Of a stretch of DNA of 64,000 nucleotides, positions 53,597 through 63,100 are shown piece by piece. This DNA comes from G963675935 sp963823895 (GTDB lineage: Bacteria > Planctomycetota > Planctomycetia > Pirellulales > Thermoguttaceae), in NCBI GenBank assembly GCA_963823895.1, contig CAWGNG010000038.1, forward strand, positions 62,001-126,000. Direction: 5' to 3'. A program made the translations under genes and the position numbers. The number at the start of each line of letters is the position of its first letter. The stretch's first letter is position 1. The notes beneath the pieces were generated by a model. It was given only the letters and a program-made list of their open reading frames with translations. It was not told the DNA's origin and ran no database searches.

Positions 53597-53899
53597 ATGC
53601 GAATCGGCGACGTGATTGGAACGGTGACCCTCAATCGTACTCATCCGAGCCTATTGGGGGCTCGTTTCAAGCTCGTCACTCCGCTGAGTTGGGACAACCT
53701 GGCGGGCCGCTGGGACGAACCGCTAGAGGAGATTGCGGTTTTCGATGAATTGGGCGCCGGCGTGGGCAGCCGCATCGCCATCAGCGAAGGCCGAGAGGCC
53801 GCCATGCCCTTTCACCCCGAAATCAAACCGCTGGACGCCTACAACGCCGCGATCCTCGATACGCTCGAATATGTGACGCCGGAGACGGAGAAATCATGA
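53597..53899 (+). CDS. BMC-P shell protein (EutN/CcmL pentamer), copy 3
   Basis: 100 residues. MRIGDVIGTVTLNRTHPSLL ... FKLVTPLSWDNLAG, VFDELGAGVGSRIAISEGRE and DAYNAAILDTLEYV. The more divergent of the three pentamer proteins, with an extra C-terminal helix. Its stop overlaps the aldolase start (ATGA). Confidence 0.93.
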   Translation: MRIGDVIGTVTLNRTHPSLLGARFKLVTPLSWDNLAGRWDEPLEEIAVFDELGAGVGSRIAISEGREAAMPFHPEIKPLDAYNAAILDTLEYVTPETEKS

Positions 53900-54753
53900 T
53901 GAACATTCAGAAGATCAAGCAAGAAATGTGCGACATCGGCGACCGACTGTACAAGAAGGGCTTCGCCGCGGCCAACGACGGCAATATCAGCTACCGCGTC
54001 AGCGACAATCAGGTCGTGTGTACGCCGACGATGATCTCGAAGGGTTTTATGAAGCCCGACGATCTGTGCGTCGTCGATATGGAGGGAAAGCAGCTTAGCG
54101 GCAATCGCAAGATGACCAGCGAGGTGAAGCTGCACCTGGCGATCATGAAGGAGCGGACGGAGATCAAGTCGGTCGTCCACTGCCATCCGCCGCACGCCAC
54201 GGCCTTCGGGATCGCCCGCGAGCCGGTGCCCAGTTGCGTGCTGCCCGAGGTCGAGATTTTTCTGGGCGACGTGCCGATCGCCCGGTACGAGATTCCCGGC
54301 AGCCAGACGTTTGCCGACACGATCCTGCCGTTCGTACACAAGTCGAATGTCATCATTCTGGCCAACCACGGCACGGTGAGCTTTGGCGAGACGGTCGAGC
54401 GGGCTTATTGGTGGACGGAAATTCTGGACGCCTACTGCCGCATGTTGATGCTCGCCCGCGGACTCGGGTCGGTCAACTATTTTAGCGAGCCGGAAGCCCG
54501 CGCACTGCTGGACTTGAAGCAAAAATGGGGGTTTACCGACCCGCGGCTGGAGATGAAGAACTGCGACATCTGCGCGAACGACTCCTTCCGCGAGAGTTGG
54601 AAGGCGGCGGGCGTGTCGCCGAGGGCATTCCAGCCACCGACGCATGGTCCATCGTCCGACGGCCATTCCGCGGCGGCAATGCCCGCCGACCAGGAATCGC
54701 TGATTCAGGCGATCACCGATCGCGTGATGACGATGCTGGAAACGCGGCGTTAG
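53896..54753 (+). CDS. Class II aldolase (fuculose/rhamnulose-1-phosphate type) with C-terminal encapsulation peptide
   Basis: 285 residues. Residues 1-215 are the aldolase: FAAANDGNISYRV, catalytic E76 region (MTSEVKLHLAI), zinc ligands H95/H97 (VVHCHPPHA) and H158 (ILANHGTVSFGE). After a linker containing a CxxC (NCDICAND) and a Pro/Ser/His stretch, the last 22 residues (DQESLIQAITDRVMTMLETR) form an amphipathic encapsulation helix, in the position known for PVM-type aldolases. It would release lactaldehyde and dihydroxyacetone phosphate inside the shell. Last gene of the operon; its end abuts the convergent giant gene. Confidence 0.93.
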   Translation: MMNIQKIKQEMCDIGDRLYKKGFAAANDGNISYRVSDNQVVCTPTMISKGFMKPDDLCVVDMEGKQLSGNRKMTSEVKLHLAIMKERTEIKSVVHCHPPHATAFGIAREPVPSCVLPEVEIFLGDVPIARYEIPGSQTFADTILPFVHKSNVIILANHGTVSFGETVERAYWWTEILDAYCRMLMLARGLGSVNYFSEPEARALLDLKQKWGFTDPRLEMKNCDICANDSFRESWKAAGVSPRAFQPPTHGPSSDGHSAAAMPADQESLIQAITDRVMTMLETRR

Positions 54754-57700
54754 TCCGCCAAGGCCTTGTCCACCGCTTTCTCGGAATCCGACTGGCTGTC
54801 ATTCGACAGCCCATCGAGATCGTACAGCCAATCCACCTTGGCCGAACCGCTGGCGGCGGAAAGGCGCGGCTGCGCGAACAGAGCGATTCTGGCCGCGCTG
54901 GCCAACGCGCCCAACGTGAACGAACCGTTCAGTGTCGTTGTGTGGCCGGCTCGGTCCGTCGCCGCGATCTTGTAGGTGTGGTTGCCGGACGCCAGCGAGC
55001 CAAGCGAAGCGGAGAAGTTCACGCCGGACGCCGCGGCGAAGGGCCCGGCGATGTTCGAGACGCGAGCGCCGTCGAGTTCGAGCGTGCAACCGCTCACGCC
55101 GTCCGAGTCGGCGGCGTTCCAACTGATCCTGCCTCTTGCCTGCGACAGCGCCACCTGGCCGATCGTCGGGCCGGCGGTAAGCGGAACCAGCAGCGTAAAG
55201 TTGCCTTGAATGGTCGACTTATTGCCGGACTTGTCGGTTGCCGTGATCGCGTAGGCGTGGTCGCCGGCGGCCAACGAGCCGAGCGGCGCCGAAAAGTTGA
55301 CGCCGGATCCCGCCTTAAACGGCCCGGCGACGTTCGCCACTGCCGTCCCGTCGATGACGAGGCTGGAACTTGCCACGCCGTCGGGATCGACCGCGTTCCA
55401 ACTTATCCTGCCCTTTGTCTGCGATACGGCCACTTGGCCAATCGTCGGACCGCTGTTGGCGACGGCGGTGATGGTAAACGTGCCGTTTAGCGTCGACGAA
55501 TGCCCGGTGTTGTCGGTCGCGGTGATCGTGTAAGCATGGTCGCCGGCTGTCAAGTTGCCCAGCGGCGCCGAGAGATTCACGCCCGATGCCGCGGCGAAGG
55601 GGCCAGCGACGCCTGACACAAGCTTCCCATCGATGCTGATTGTGGAACTCTTTACCCCGTCGGGATCGGTCGCGTTCCAAGTTATCCTTCCTTTTGCCTG
55701 CGATACGGCCACCTGCCCGATCGTCGGCCCCTGCGCGGCCACGATGAAAGTCGCGCTGGACGTTGAAGTATTGCCGGCCCTGTCGGTGGCGGTGATGGTA
55801 TAGGTGTGCTGGCCGGGCGTCAGCGATCCGAGCGGAGCGGAGTAGTTTACGCCGGATGCGGCGGTGAACGGCCCGGCGACGCCCGACACAGTTGCCTCAT
55901 CGATGGCCAGCGTCGAGCTCGCCACGCCGTCGGGATCGACCACGTTCCAACTCATTCGGCCTCTCGCCAGCGCCACGGCGACTTGGCCGATCGTCGGGCC
56001 GTCGGTGGTGGCGCCGATGGGCGGATCGAAGTTGCCCACGATCGGCATCGCGTACTGGTTGCCGAAGCGGGCGTAGATGTCGTGACCCACCGGGGTCGGC
56101 GAGAACTGATGGTTCAGCGTATCAACGGTGCCCGTAGTCGGCTTGGCAAAATTGGAGAGCAGGAAGTACCACTCGCCGAGGTTGTCGTTGCTGGCGCCGG
56201 CTCGGTCCGGCACCCAGAGCCCCACGTCGGTCGTCCCATCGGCGTCCATGTCGGCGGCGACCGGCAGGGCGCGGACGGTGTTGAACCCGAACACGCTGGT
56301 TGCGTCGATGACCGCGTCGATCTGCCCGTAACCGTTGGCGCCGAAATCGAAGAAGAACTTGTTGACCGGACTCGGCTGGTAGGTGGCCAAGTCGAGGATG
56401 CCGTCGCCGTCGAAGTCGCCGACGATCGGATATCCCCGCAGCGGGCTGTTGATGACCGTATCGACTTTGTAGTCGTGGTTGGTGTCAAGATACCATTGCG
56501 TGCCGGTGAACAGGCCCACCTCGTCGCCCAGTTTGCCGGTGGGGTCAGCGGGGTCAAAATGGCCGGCGATCGGCTCGCCATTGATATTCGCCGGATCGTT
56601 TACGACAATGTTCGGCACCCCATCGTTGTCCGTATCGATCGACCAGCGGAACTGGCCGTCGACTTCTCCATAGGTGCCCAATTTGTCGAACCCATCGGCA
56701 CTCGTGGCCCCGATCGGGCTGAAGTCGCCGCAGAAGACATTGTCGCTGGTATACGCGTAGCTGTAAATCATGTCGCGGTTCGCGGCATCCGGGTTGGTCG
56801 GATCGAAGGTGAAGTTTCCGTTGGTGTCGACGTACACGCTTCCTGCGCTCCACGTGCCGATCTCCGGCCGGCTGTCTACCGTAAAGCGTGCCACGAAATT
56901 GCCGCCGGGTTGGCCATCGCCGCTGGGGAAGCTCGGCGCCCCGTTCGGCTCGATGGCATTGCTCTCTCCGTCGAGCTTGTTGCCCGCCGGATCGACCACG
57001 TTGTCCTTGATTGTGAGCGTGTAGCGGTCGTCGGGCAGCGGGTTAGCGAAGGTGAGCACCAACGTCCCGGTAGCGGGAGAACCGGCCACCACAGGGTTCG
57101 GATTGAATTGCACCGACGAGATCTGGATCACTCCGTTGGAGTCGCCCACCAGCAAGTAGTTGCCCGGATCGGTCGCGGGAGAACCCGCGATTGCATCCGA
57201 CGCCAGCACGTTGTAGAGGAAACCCGCCACCCGCGGCGGCAAATCCTCAACGCTGATCGTGAGCGAATTGACTAGCGGGGTGGGGCCTTGGGCCGCGTTC
57301 CCCACGATCTCGAAAGCGTCGCCCGCATTGGGTATGCTCGACAACGCCGGGGAAACCGTGAAAGTTTGCGTGGCGCCTACGTAGCCGGTGACCGTTGCGC
57401 TCTGTCCCGTGTCCACCCCCGAAGTGAAGGTGATGGTACGGCCGTTGTAGGAGTTATCCAGTATCGACAGCATTTCCCCGGTCGGCGAGGTAACGTCGGC
57501 GTTGCCGGAGAACGAGGTAGTCGAGAAACCCTCGTCCACCGTATCCGTAATCGTCTCGGCCTTCAACCCGAACAGGTTGTAATCCGGCGAGCCGGTGATC
57601 TGCACGTTCGTGACTTGCGGGCCTTGCGTGTCGATAAAGATTTGCAGCGAGTCGGCGTTCGCGTCGGCGGTCACGTTGCCCGCCAAGTCTTCGCCCGTTA

Positions 57701-60161
57701 CGAAGAACGTGCGCAGCCCGTCGTGCCCCTGACCGAGGGCCGGGTCGTTCAGGTCGCGTGTTACGTGGAACGTCCACTCGCCGTTGGGGAATTGGTTGGT
57801 GCCGTCCAAGGGCAGGGCCACGCTCTCGCCGAGATAAGTGTCGGGATTGGCGCCGGTGGTTTGCAGACCGGGGATGCCGTTGGTGTCCAGATAGATGCGA
57901 ACGATCGCGTTTGCCTCGGCGGCGCCGTACAAGTTCGGTGTCTTGTCGTTGGTCACGCGGTCGGCGAACGTGGCCAGCAGATTAGGATTCCCCAGCACGC
58001 CGCTGTCGCTGTCGCCGGCAAGCCCCTGCGTGGTGTCGGCCGCGCTGAGCAAGCCGAAGAAGGCCGGCGGCGGCACCGTATCGATGGTGATGTCGAGCGA
58101 CGCGCTGCGGTCGCCGAAACCCGTTTGATGTGTGGGCAATGCCGGATCGACCATCTGCACCTCGGCCGTAATGTGGTGTACGCCGTCGGCCAGCGGCGTG
58201 GGGAAGGTGAACTGGTAGAGACCCGGAAAACCGGCCACCGGCGTGGCGAAGCCAACCGGCGTCTGAGTGTTGTTGCCGTCAAAGACGGCCACGCGATAGC
58301 CGGCTGTGGCCGTGCTGGGCGTGAAGGGGATTGGGATCACTCCGGCCGGCGGCGTGTCCGTCGTGCCATTCCCCGGCAGGTCGTTCAACAAGACGCCGTC
58401 GTTCAATCGCAAGTAAATGGTGGGCGTGTTCACGTAAGTGACATTGTCGAACTGCGACCGCCCGCTGTCGTCGTTAGGAGCGTTGCTGGGCAAGTCGCCG
58501 AGATCGACGAGGCTTGCGGTCGCCGTGGCAATCGTCGTGAATCCGCCGCCCGTGAACGTTATGGTGGGGGCCGAAGTATAGCCGCTGCCATTGGTGATCA
58601 GCTTGACCGCTGTCACGCTTCCGCCGGAGAGGACGGCAATGGCCGTGGCCTGCGTCGTCGCGCCTCCGCCGCTGAAGGTCACCACCGGCGCCGAAGTGTA
58701 ACCCGTGCCGCCGCTGGTGATGGTTACGGCCAGCACGCCCCGCGACAACTCCAGATCGTTCGGCACCGGGGGCGGCGTGTCGATTACCGTCACATTGTAA
58801 CCGTTGACGACCGCGGCATTCGGCGTGCCATTGGCGTTGGACCCGAAAACGTGGAGCCAATAGCTCTGGCCGGCGATGGCCGGGATGCGGATGCGGGCGT
58901 CGGCCGTGCTGCCCACCGCGCCGAAAACGGCCGGCGTCGCCGTATGGGCGATGACGTTGCCCGCCGCGTCGAGCACTTCCAGGGCGAGGTTGCCGCCCTG
59001 CGGCAGCAACCCCGGGTAGAGCTTGAAGTACACCTGGAAGTCGAGAGTTCCCGTGTCTTGAGCCACTACGCGGTAATAATCCTGGTCGGCAGGCACGCCC
59101 GGATTCTCGGTGTTATTCGGGAATATCGTGGCATTCTGGGCCTGAAGCGTGGCGCCGGAGCCCAGATAAGCGGCGTTGCCCTGCGCGTCGTTGGGTTCGT
59201 AGAGGTCCGGACCCATCACCAGCAGATTGGGATTCAGCGTGCCGGCTCCGGTGACGTTCGCATTGACGGTTTCAATGTTCGTGTAGTTGATGTCCGGGAA
59301 CTGGGTGGCGCCGCCCGAGAAGACGCGAACCGTGCCCGAGTTCGCTACGCGGCCGCGGTCGAGGACCACAAACTCGTTGGCCGGCAGCACTGCCGGCGCC
59401 GTGCCGACGCTGCTGGCGATGACCAGCGCACTGCTCGACTGCACGTTGCCGCCGTCGATGTTGATCAACAAATTGTCCAGCGGGAAGACGCCGATGCCTG
59501 CCGCAGGAATCACTTGAAACGTATTTTCGCCGCCCAAGCCCAGCGCGGTCAGAACTGGAACGTTGCTGGCAAGCTGCACCGGCAACAATGCCGTGACGTT
59601 GTTCGCCAAAACCGTCGCTACGGCCGTGCCCTGGTCGATCTCGAACAGGTCGCGGGCGGCAGTGCCTTGGACGACGACCTCGTCGGCGTTGCCGCCGCTG
59701 CCGCCAAACACCGTCAAGTTGCCGGCGACGCCGGAAACGTTGAAGACCGTGTTCAATCCGGCGTTCTGGAAAGTGCCGGCGGTTGCGCCGGTCGGCGTGT
59801 AGGTGATTTTGTCGTTTTGCGACGTGCCGACCACCGACACCGTGTTGCCGCTGGCGGCCAGATTGGCGACATCCACGCCGCTAAGCGTGACCGTGCCGCC
59901 GTAGCCGGTAATGGCGGTGTTGGTGGGCAGGGTGCTGTCGGCCAAGTTGACCGTGACCGGCCCAATGGCGCCCGAAAGGTTCACAATGGGATCGCCGCCC
60001 TCGACAAGGACGGTCGTATAGGGCAGCGCGCCGGTCAGGTTGAACACGTTGTCGCCGTCCAGCCCGGCGAGGGTCAACCCGGTGACGTTGGCGTTAGTGT
60101 CCACGGGCAACTGGCCATTGAGCAGCACGTGGCCGCGGGTCGGCCCCGAAAGCACAGTCAC
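54750..60161 (-). CDS. Giant surface protein, C-terminal part (Ig-like repeats, integrin-like repeats)
   Basis: 1803 residues in this frame. The first residues continue the upstream frame (SLLYNGVSGNDIF reading), so this is not a separate gene. Order: sheet-rich beta repeats (VNLADSTLPTNTAITGYGGT), a pre-peptidase-like PPC domain (LYEPNDAQGNAAYLG ... YYRVVAQDTGTLDFQV), two copies of GGxGYTSAPxxTFxGGG, several Ig-like strands, an FG-GAP/VCBS-like region (YPIVGDFDGDGILDLATYQP, ADMDADGTTDVGLWVP) and four tandem repeats of about 90 residues, each starting GPTIGQVA and containing SWNxxDPDGV (about 56010-54880). It ends SDSEKAVDKALAD with no sorting signal. Likely surface adhesion or matrix protein. 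Confidence 0.8.
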   Translation of the reverse strand: MTVLSGPTRGHVLLNGQLPVDTNANVTGLTLAGLDGDNVFNLTGALPYTTVLVEGGDPIVNLSGAIGPVTVNLADSTLPTNTAITGYGGTVTLSGVDVANLAASGNTVSVVGTSQNDKITYTPTGATAGTFQNAGLNTVFNVSGVAGNLTVFGGSGGNADEVVVQGTAARDLFEIDQGTAVATVLANNVTALLPVQLASNVPVLTALGLGGENTFQVIPAAGIGVFPLDNLLINIDGGNVQSSSALVIASSVGTAPAVLPANEFVVLDRGRVANSGTVRVFSGGATQFPDINYTNIETVNANVTGAGTLNPNLLVMGPDLYEPNDAQGNAAYLGSGATLQAQNATIFPNNTENPGVPADQDYYRVVAQDTGTLDFQVYFKLYPGLLPQGGNLALEVLDAAGNVIAHTATPAVFGAVGSTADARIRIPAIAGQSYWLHVFGSNANGTPNAAVVNGYNVTVIDTPPPVPNDLELSRGVLAVTITSGGTGYTSAPVVTFSGGGATTQATAIAVLSGGSVTAVKLITNGSGYTSAPTITFTGGGFTTIATATASLVDLGDLPSNAPNDDSGRSQFDNVTYVNTPTIYLRLNDGVLLNDLPGNGTTDTPPAGVIPIPFTPSTATAGYRVAVFDGNNTQTPVGFATPVAGFPGLYQFTFPTPLADGVHHITAEVQMVDPALPTHQTGFGDRSASLDITIDTVPPPAFFGLLSAADTTQGLAGDSDSGVLGNPNLLATFADRVTNDKTPNLYGAAEANAIVRIYLDTNGIPGLQTTGANPDTYLGESVALPLDGTNQFPNGEWTFHVTRDLNDPALGQGHDGLRTFFVTGEDLAGNVTADANADSLQIFIDTQGPQVTNVQITGSPDYNLFGLKAETITDTVDEGFSTTSFSGNADVTSPTGEMLSILDNSYNGRTITFTSGVDTGQSATVTGYVGATQTFTVSPALSSIPNAGDAFEIVGNAAQGPTPLVNSLTISVEDLPPRVAGFLYNVLASDAIAGSPATDPGNYLLVGDSNGVIQISSVQFNPNPVVAGSPATGTLVLTFANPLPDDRYTLTIKDNVVDPAGNKLDGESNAIEPNGAPSFPSGDGQPGGNFVARFTVDSRPEIGTWSAGSVYVDTNGNFTFDPTNPDAANRDMIYSYAYTSDNVFCGDFSPIGATSADGFDKLGTYGEVDGQFRWSIDTDNDGVPNIVVNDPANINGEPIAGHFDPADPTGKLGDEVGLFTGTQWYLDTNHDYKVDTVINSPLRGYPIVGDFDGDGILDLATYQPSPVNKFFFDFGANGYGQIDAVIDATSVFGFNTVRALPVAADMDADGTTDVGLWVPDRAGASNDNLGEWYFLLSNFAKPTTGTVDTLNHQFSPTPVGHDIYARFGNQYAMPIVGNFDPPIGATTDGPTIGQVAVALARGRMSWNVVDPDGVASSTLAIDEATVSGVAGPFTAASGVNYSAPLGSLTPGQHTYTITATDRAGNTSTSSATFIVAAQGPTIGQVAVSQAKGRITWNATDPDGVKSSTISIDGKLVSGVAGPFAAASGVNLSAPLGNLTAGDHAYTITATDNTGHSSTLNGTFTITAVANSGPTIGQVAVSQTKGRISWNAVDPDGVASSSLVIDGTAVANVAGPFKAGSGVNFSAPLGSLAAGDHAYAITATDKSGNKSTIQGNFTLLVPLTAGPTIGQVALSQARGRISWNAADSDGVSGCTLELDGARVSNIAGPFAAASGVNFSASLGSLASGNHTYKIAATDRAGHTTTLNGSFTLGALASAARIALFAQPRLSAASGSAKVDWLYDLDGLSNDSQSDSEKAVDKALAD

Positions 60162-63100
60162 CGTAAATATGTCGTTGCCGCTGACACCGTTGTACAGCAG
60201 GCTTGCGCCGCGCCGGCCGCGCTGAGTTGCACGCTCTGGCCCCCGTCGCCCAGGTTGGTGTAGGCGATCGGCACCAGACTGGCGACTTGGACGCTGGCCG
60301 CGTCGGGGGTGGCGCCCGGCGAGTAGATCGTGGTCGAGGCGGCCGGCACGGCAATGGTCAGAAGGTCATTGCCCCCTTGGCCGTTGTACATCAGGTTTTC
60401 GATGGCGGTAAACGTGATCGTCGGCAAGCCGCTGATCGCCACCGTGCCGCCATCGGCTGCGGTGGGTGTAATGTTCACCGTGTCCTGCGCCACGGTGCCG
60501 TTTACTATCAGAGTGTCGCTCGCGGTCGGGTCGCCGCCGTCGACGGTGATTCCGCCGACCAAGCCCGTCGGCGTTGTCGGATCGTTCAGGTTGATCTCGT
60601 CGCTCCCCGCCAGGCCATTGATCGTGAGACTTCCCTTGTTGGCAAATTCGTAGGACTCTTGATTATCGATGGTCACCAGGCCCATGGTGGCCGAGCCGAA
60701 GATGCCGCCGCCCGGCCCCTGCGCGTAGTTGATGGCGTTAGCGGCCGGAGTGGCGTTTACCGTCAGGGAAAGGCTCGGCACGTTGTCTTGCACCGGAGCG
60801 AGATTTTGGAACTGTATCGTTTGCGTGCCCGCCCCGCCGACGATCACATCGGAGCCCTGGCCAATGTTGGGGCCAACCGAGTAGGTGTCGCTGGTCTGCG
60901 TCGCGCCGCCGGTCTGAGTAATCACGAGCGTATTGAAACCGTTGCCCTGCGAGGGCGGATCGCCGAAGCCGCCGGCCACGAAATTGTAGCCGTTGTCGCC
61001 GTCATAGAAGATCGGAACCGTGAGCAACGACGTCGAGGTGTCCACGTCCAACTGGTCGTTGCCGGCGCCGCCAAAGAAGGAAAACTGCTGGATGTTCGTA
61101 AAGGAATACAGCGCCGAACCGTCGATGGACATGTTGGCCGTCGTTGTCGAGGTCGGCGTCAGGGTGAGTGTATCGTCGCCGGTTGTGCCGACAACCAACA
61201 TGCGGTCGCCCGGCGAGCCCGGCGAGCCGCCGCCGTCGAAAGTGATGGGCGTGTTGACAACCCCGTACGAATTGTCGATCACCAACTGATTGTTGTTGGC
61301 GTCGCCAAAGATCGCAATCGGCGAAGACGAGTTGTTCGGGAAAGTCCCCACCTCGCTGTCCCCGTCGGCCCAGACTTCGATGAAGTTGGAATCGGAGGGA
61401 GAGACGCGAATATAGAGGTTCTCCGCAAAGTTGCTCATGGCAACGATCGAGGCCGGCAGCGACGGAATCCCATTGGCGGTCACGATGATCGAAGCGAAAT
61501 CGGAAATGCTGGTGTGGCCGGCCGGCAAGGTGAAGTTCACCGATTCGGGCGTCGATCCCGTGTCCACCCCCGTGCTGCTCCAGCCGGACGTCGTCGCGTA
61601 GTACACGTTGCCGGCGAAATCGGTGAGTTGGATGATCGGGTAGTTGGTGGCCATCGTCGCTTCGTCGCCGAAGGAGCCTCCCTCCGAAATGCCGTTTAGC
61701 TGCGTGCCGCGAAGCGTGTAAATGCCGCTGCCATCGTTGGAAACACCGGTGATGACCGGCCGCCACGAGTCTGACGGCAGACCGGCCGGCGAATAAATTT
61801 GGAATCCCCCCGGCCCGGCTTGGTTGTCCACGAGCGCTTGGCCGCTGGGCAGCGCGATCATGAAGAGGAAGTCGCTGTTATCGCTGATGCCGCCTCCCGG
61901 CGTCACGTCGGTGTAGATTCCCGTGGCCGGATCGAAATCGTAGATATAGCTAGGGGCCGGGAAGGTGTATCCGCCGCCGGCGCCAAGCCCACCCAGCGGT
62001 GAAAGGTCGAGCAGGATATGGCCGTTCGCCATCATGCAGCCCGGTGCGTCGTCCATGCTCAACTGCGAGGTGGACCACGTGCCGCCGCTAGTGTAGGCGC
62101 CGTTGCCCTGGGGGCCAACCAGTTGGAAACTAGTCCCCGTGAGGTTCGTAATGGTCCAGCTTCCATTGGCGGCAGTGTTGCCGCCGACGCCCGCGATCGT
62201 CACCAGTTGGCCGTTGCTCAGGCCGGTCGTGCTCGGGGTAGTGATCGTGATGCCGGCGAACCACGTGCCGCCGCCGGTGTACGTGCCGTTGCCGGTCGAG
62301 CTCTTCAGTTGGAAGGTCGTTCCCGTCAGCCCCAGAATGGTCCAGTTGCCGTTGGCGGCGGTATTGCCGGTGACGCCCGCGATCGTCACCAGATCGCCGT
62401 TGCTCAGGCCGGCCGTGCTCGGCACGGTGATGACAATGGGCGACGCGTTGCTGGCGCCGGTGATAGTGCCGCTGATGTTTGTGGCCCCGCTAATGCTGCT
62501 GCTGGCCGGCTTCGTAGGCATGTCCGGTCCGGCGCTCCAGAGGTTCGTGGTCGGATTGTAGATCGCCGTATGGCCGTTGCCGCCAAAGAAGATTGCGTTG
62601 CCGTTCGGCAACAGGAACGCTGGCCCCAATTCGGCGCCTTGCGCATAGCCGGGGTTGGGCAGGGCCGGGCTGGCGGCGGGCGACCCGTCGCTCAACAGCG
62701 ACGGCGGATTGCTCCCGTCCAGGTTGCTCGCATCCACCCATGTGCCCGTCGCGGGAACGTACCGCTGCGCCTTGAACACTCCCGCATTGACGCTGCCGTA
62801 AATGTCATACGACAGAATGCTGCCGTCGGGAAGTTTCACCCAGGTCTCTTCGTCGCTCGAATCGCCCCGCAGCTTCGATCCCGTTTGCGTCCACGTATCC
62901 GTTGTCGGGTTGTAGATATAAGTCTGCGGGCCGTTAAACCAGCCCGCCAGAACCGTTCCGTTCGGCAACGTTTCGATCGGGTCATCGCCGAACTGCGAAA
63001 CGCCGAAACTGCCGCCGCTGGTGTACGCGCCGTTCCCGGTCGAGCCCGTCAGAGTGAACGTCGTCGCCGTGAGTCCGGCAATGGTCCACGTGCCGTTGGC

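Noticed and set aside
57288..60263. 991-codon open frame on the plus strand, and another at 60203-61699
   Set aside because: Complementary to the giant surface protein gene; Arg/Gly/Val-rich shadow sequence without domains.
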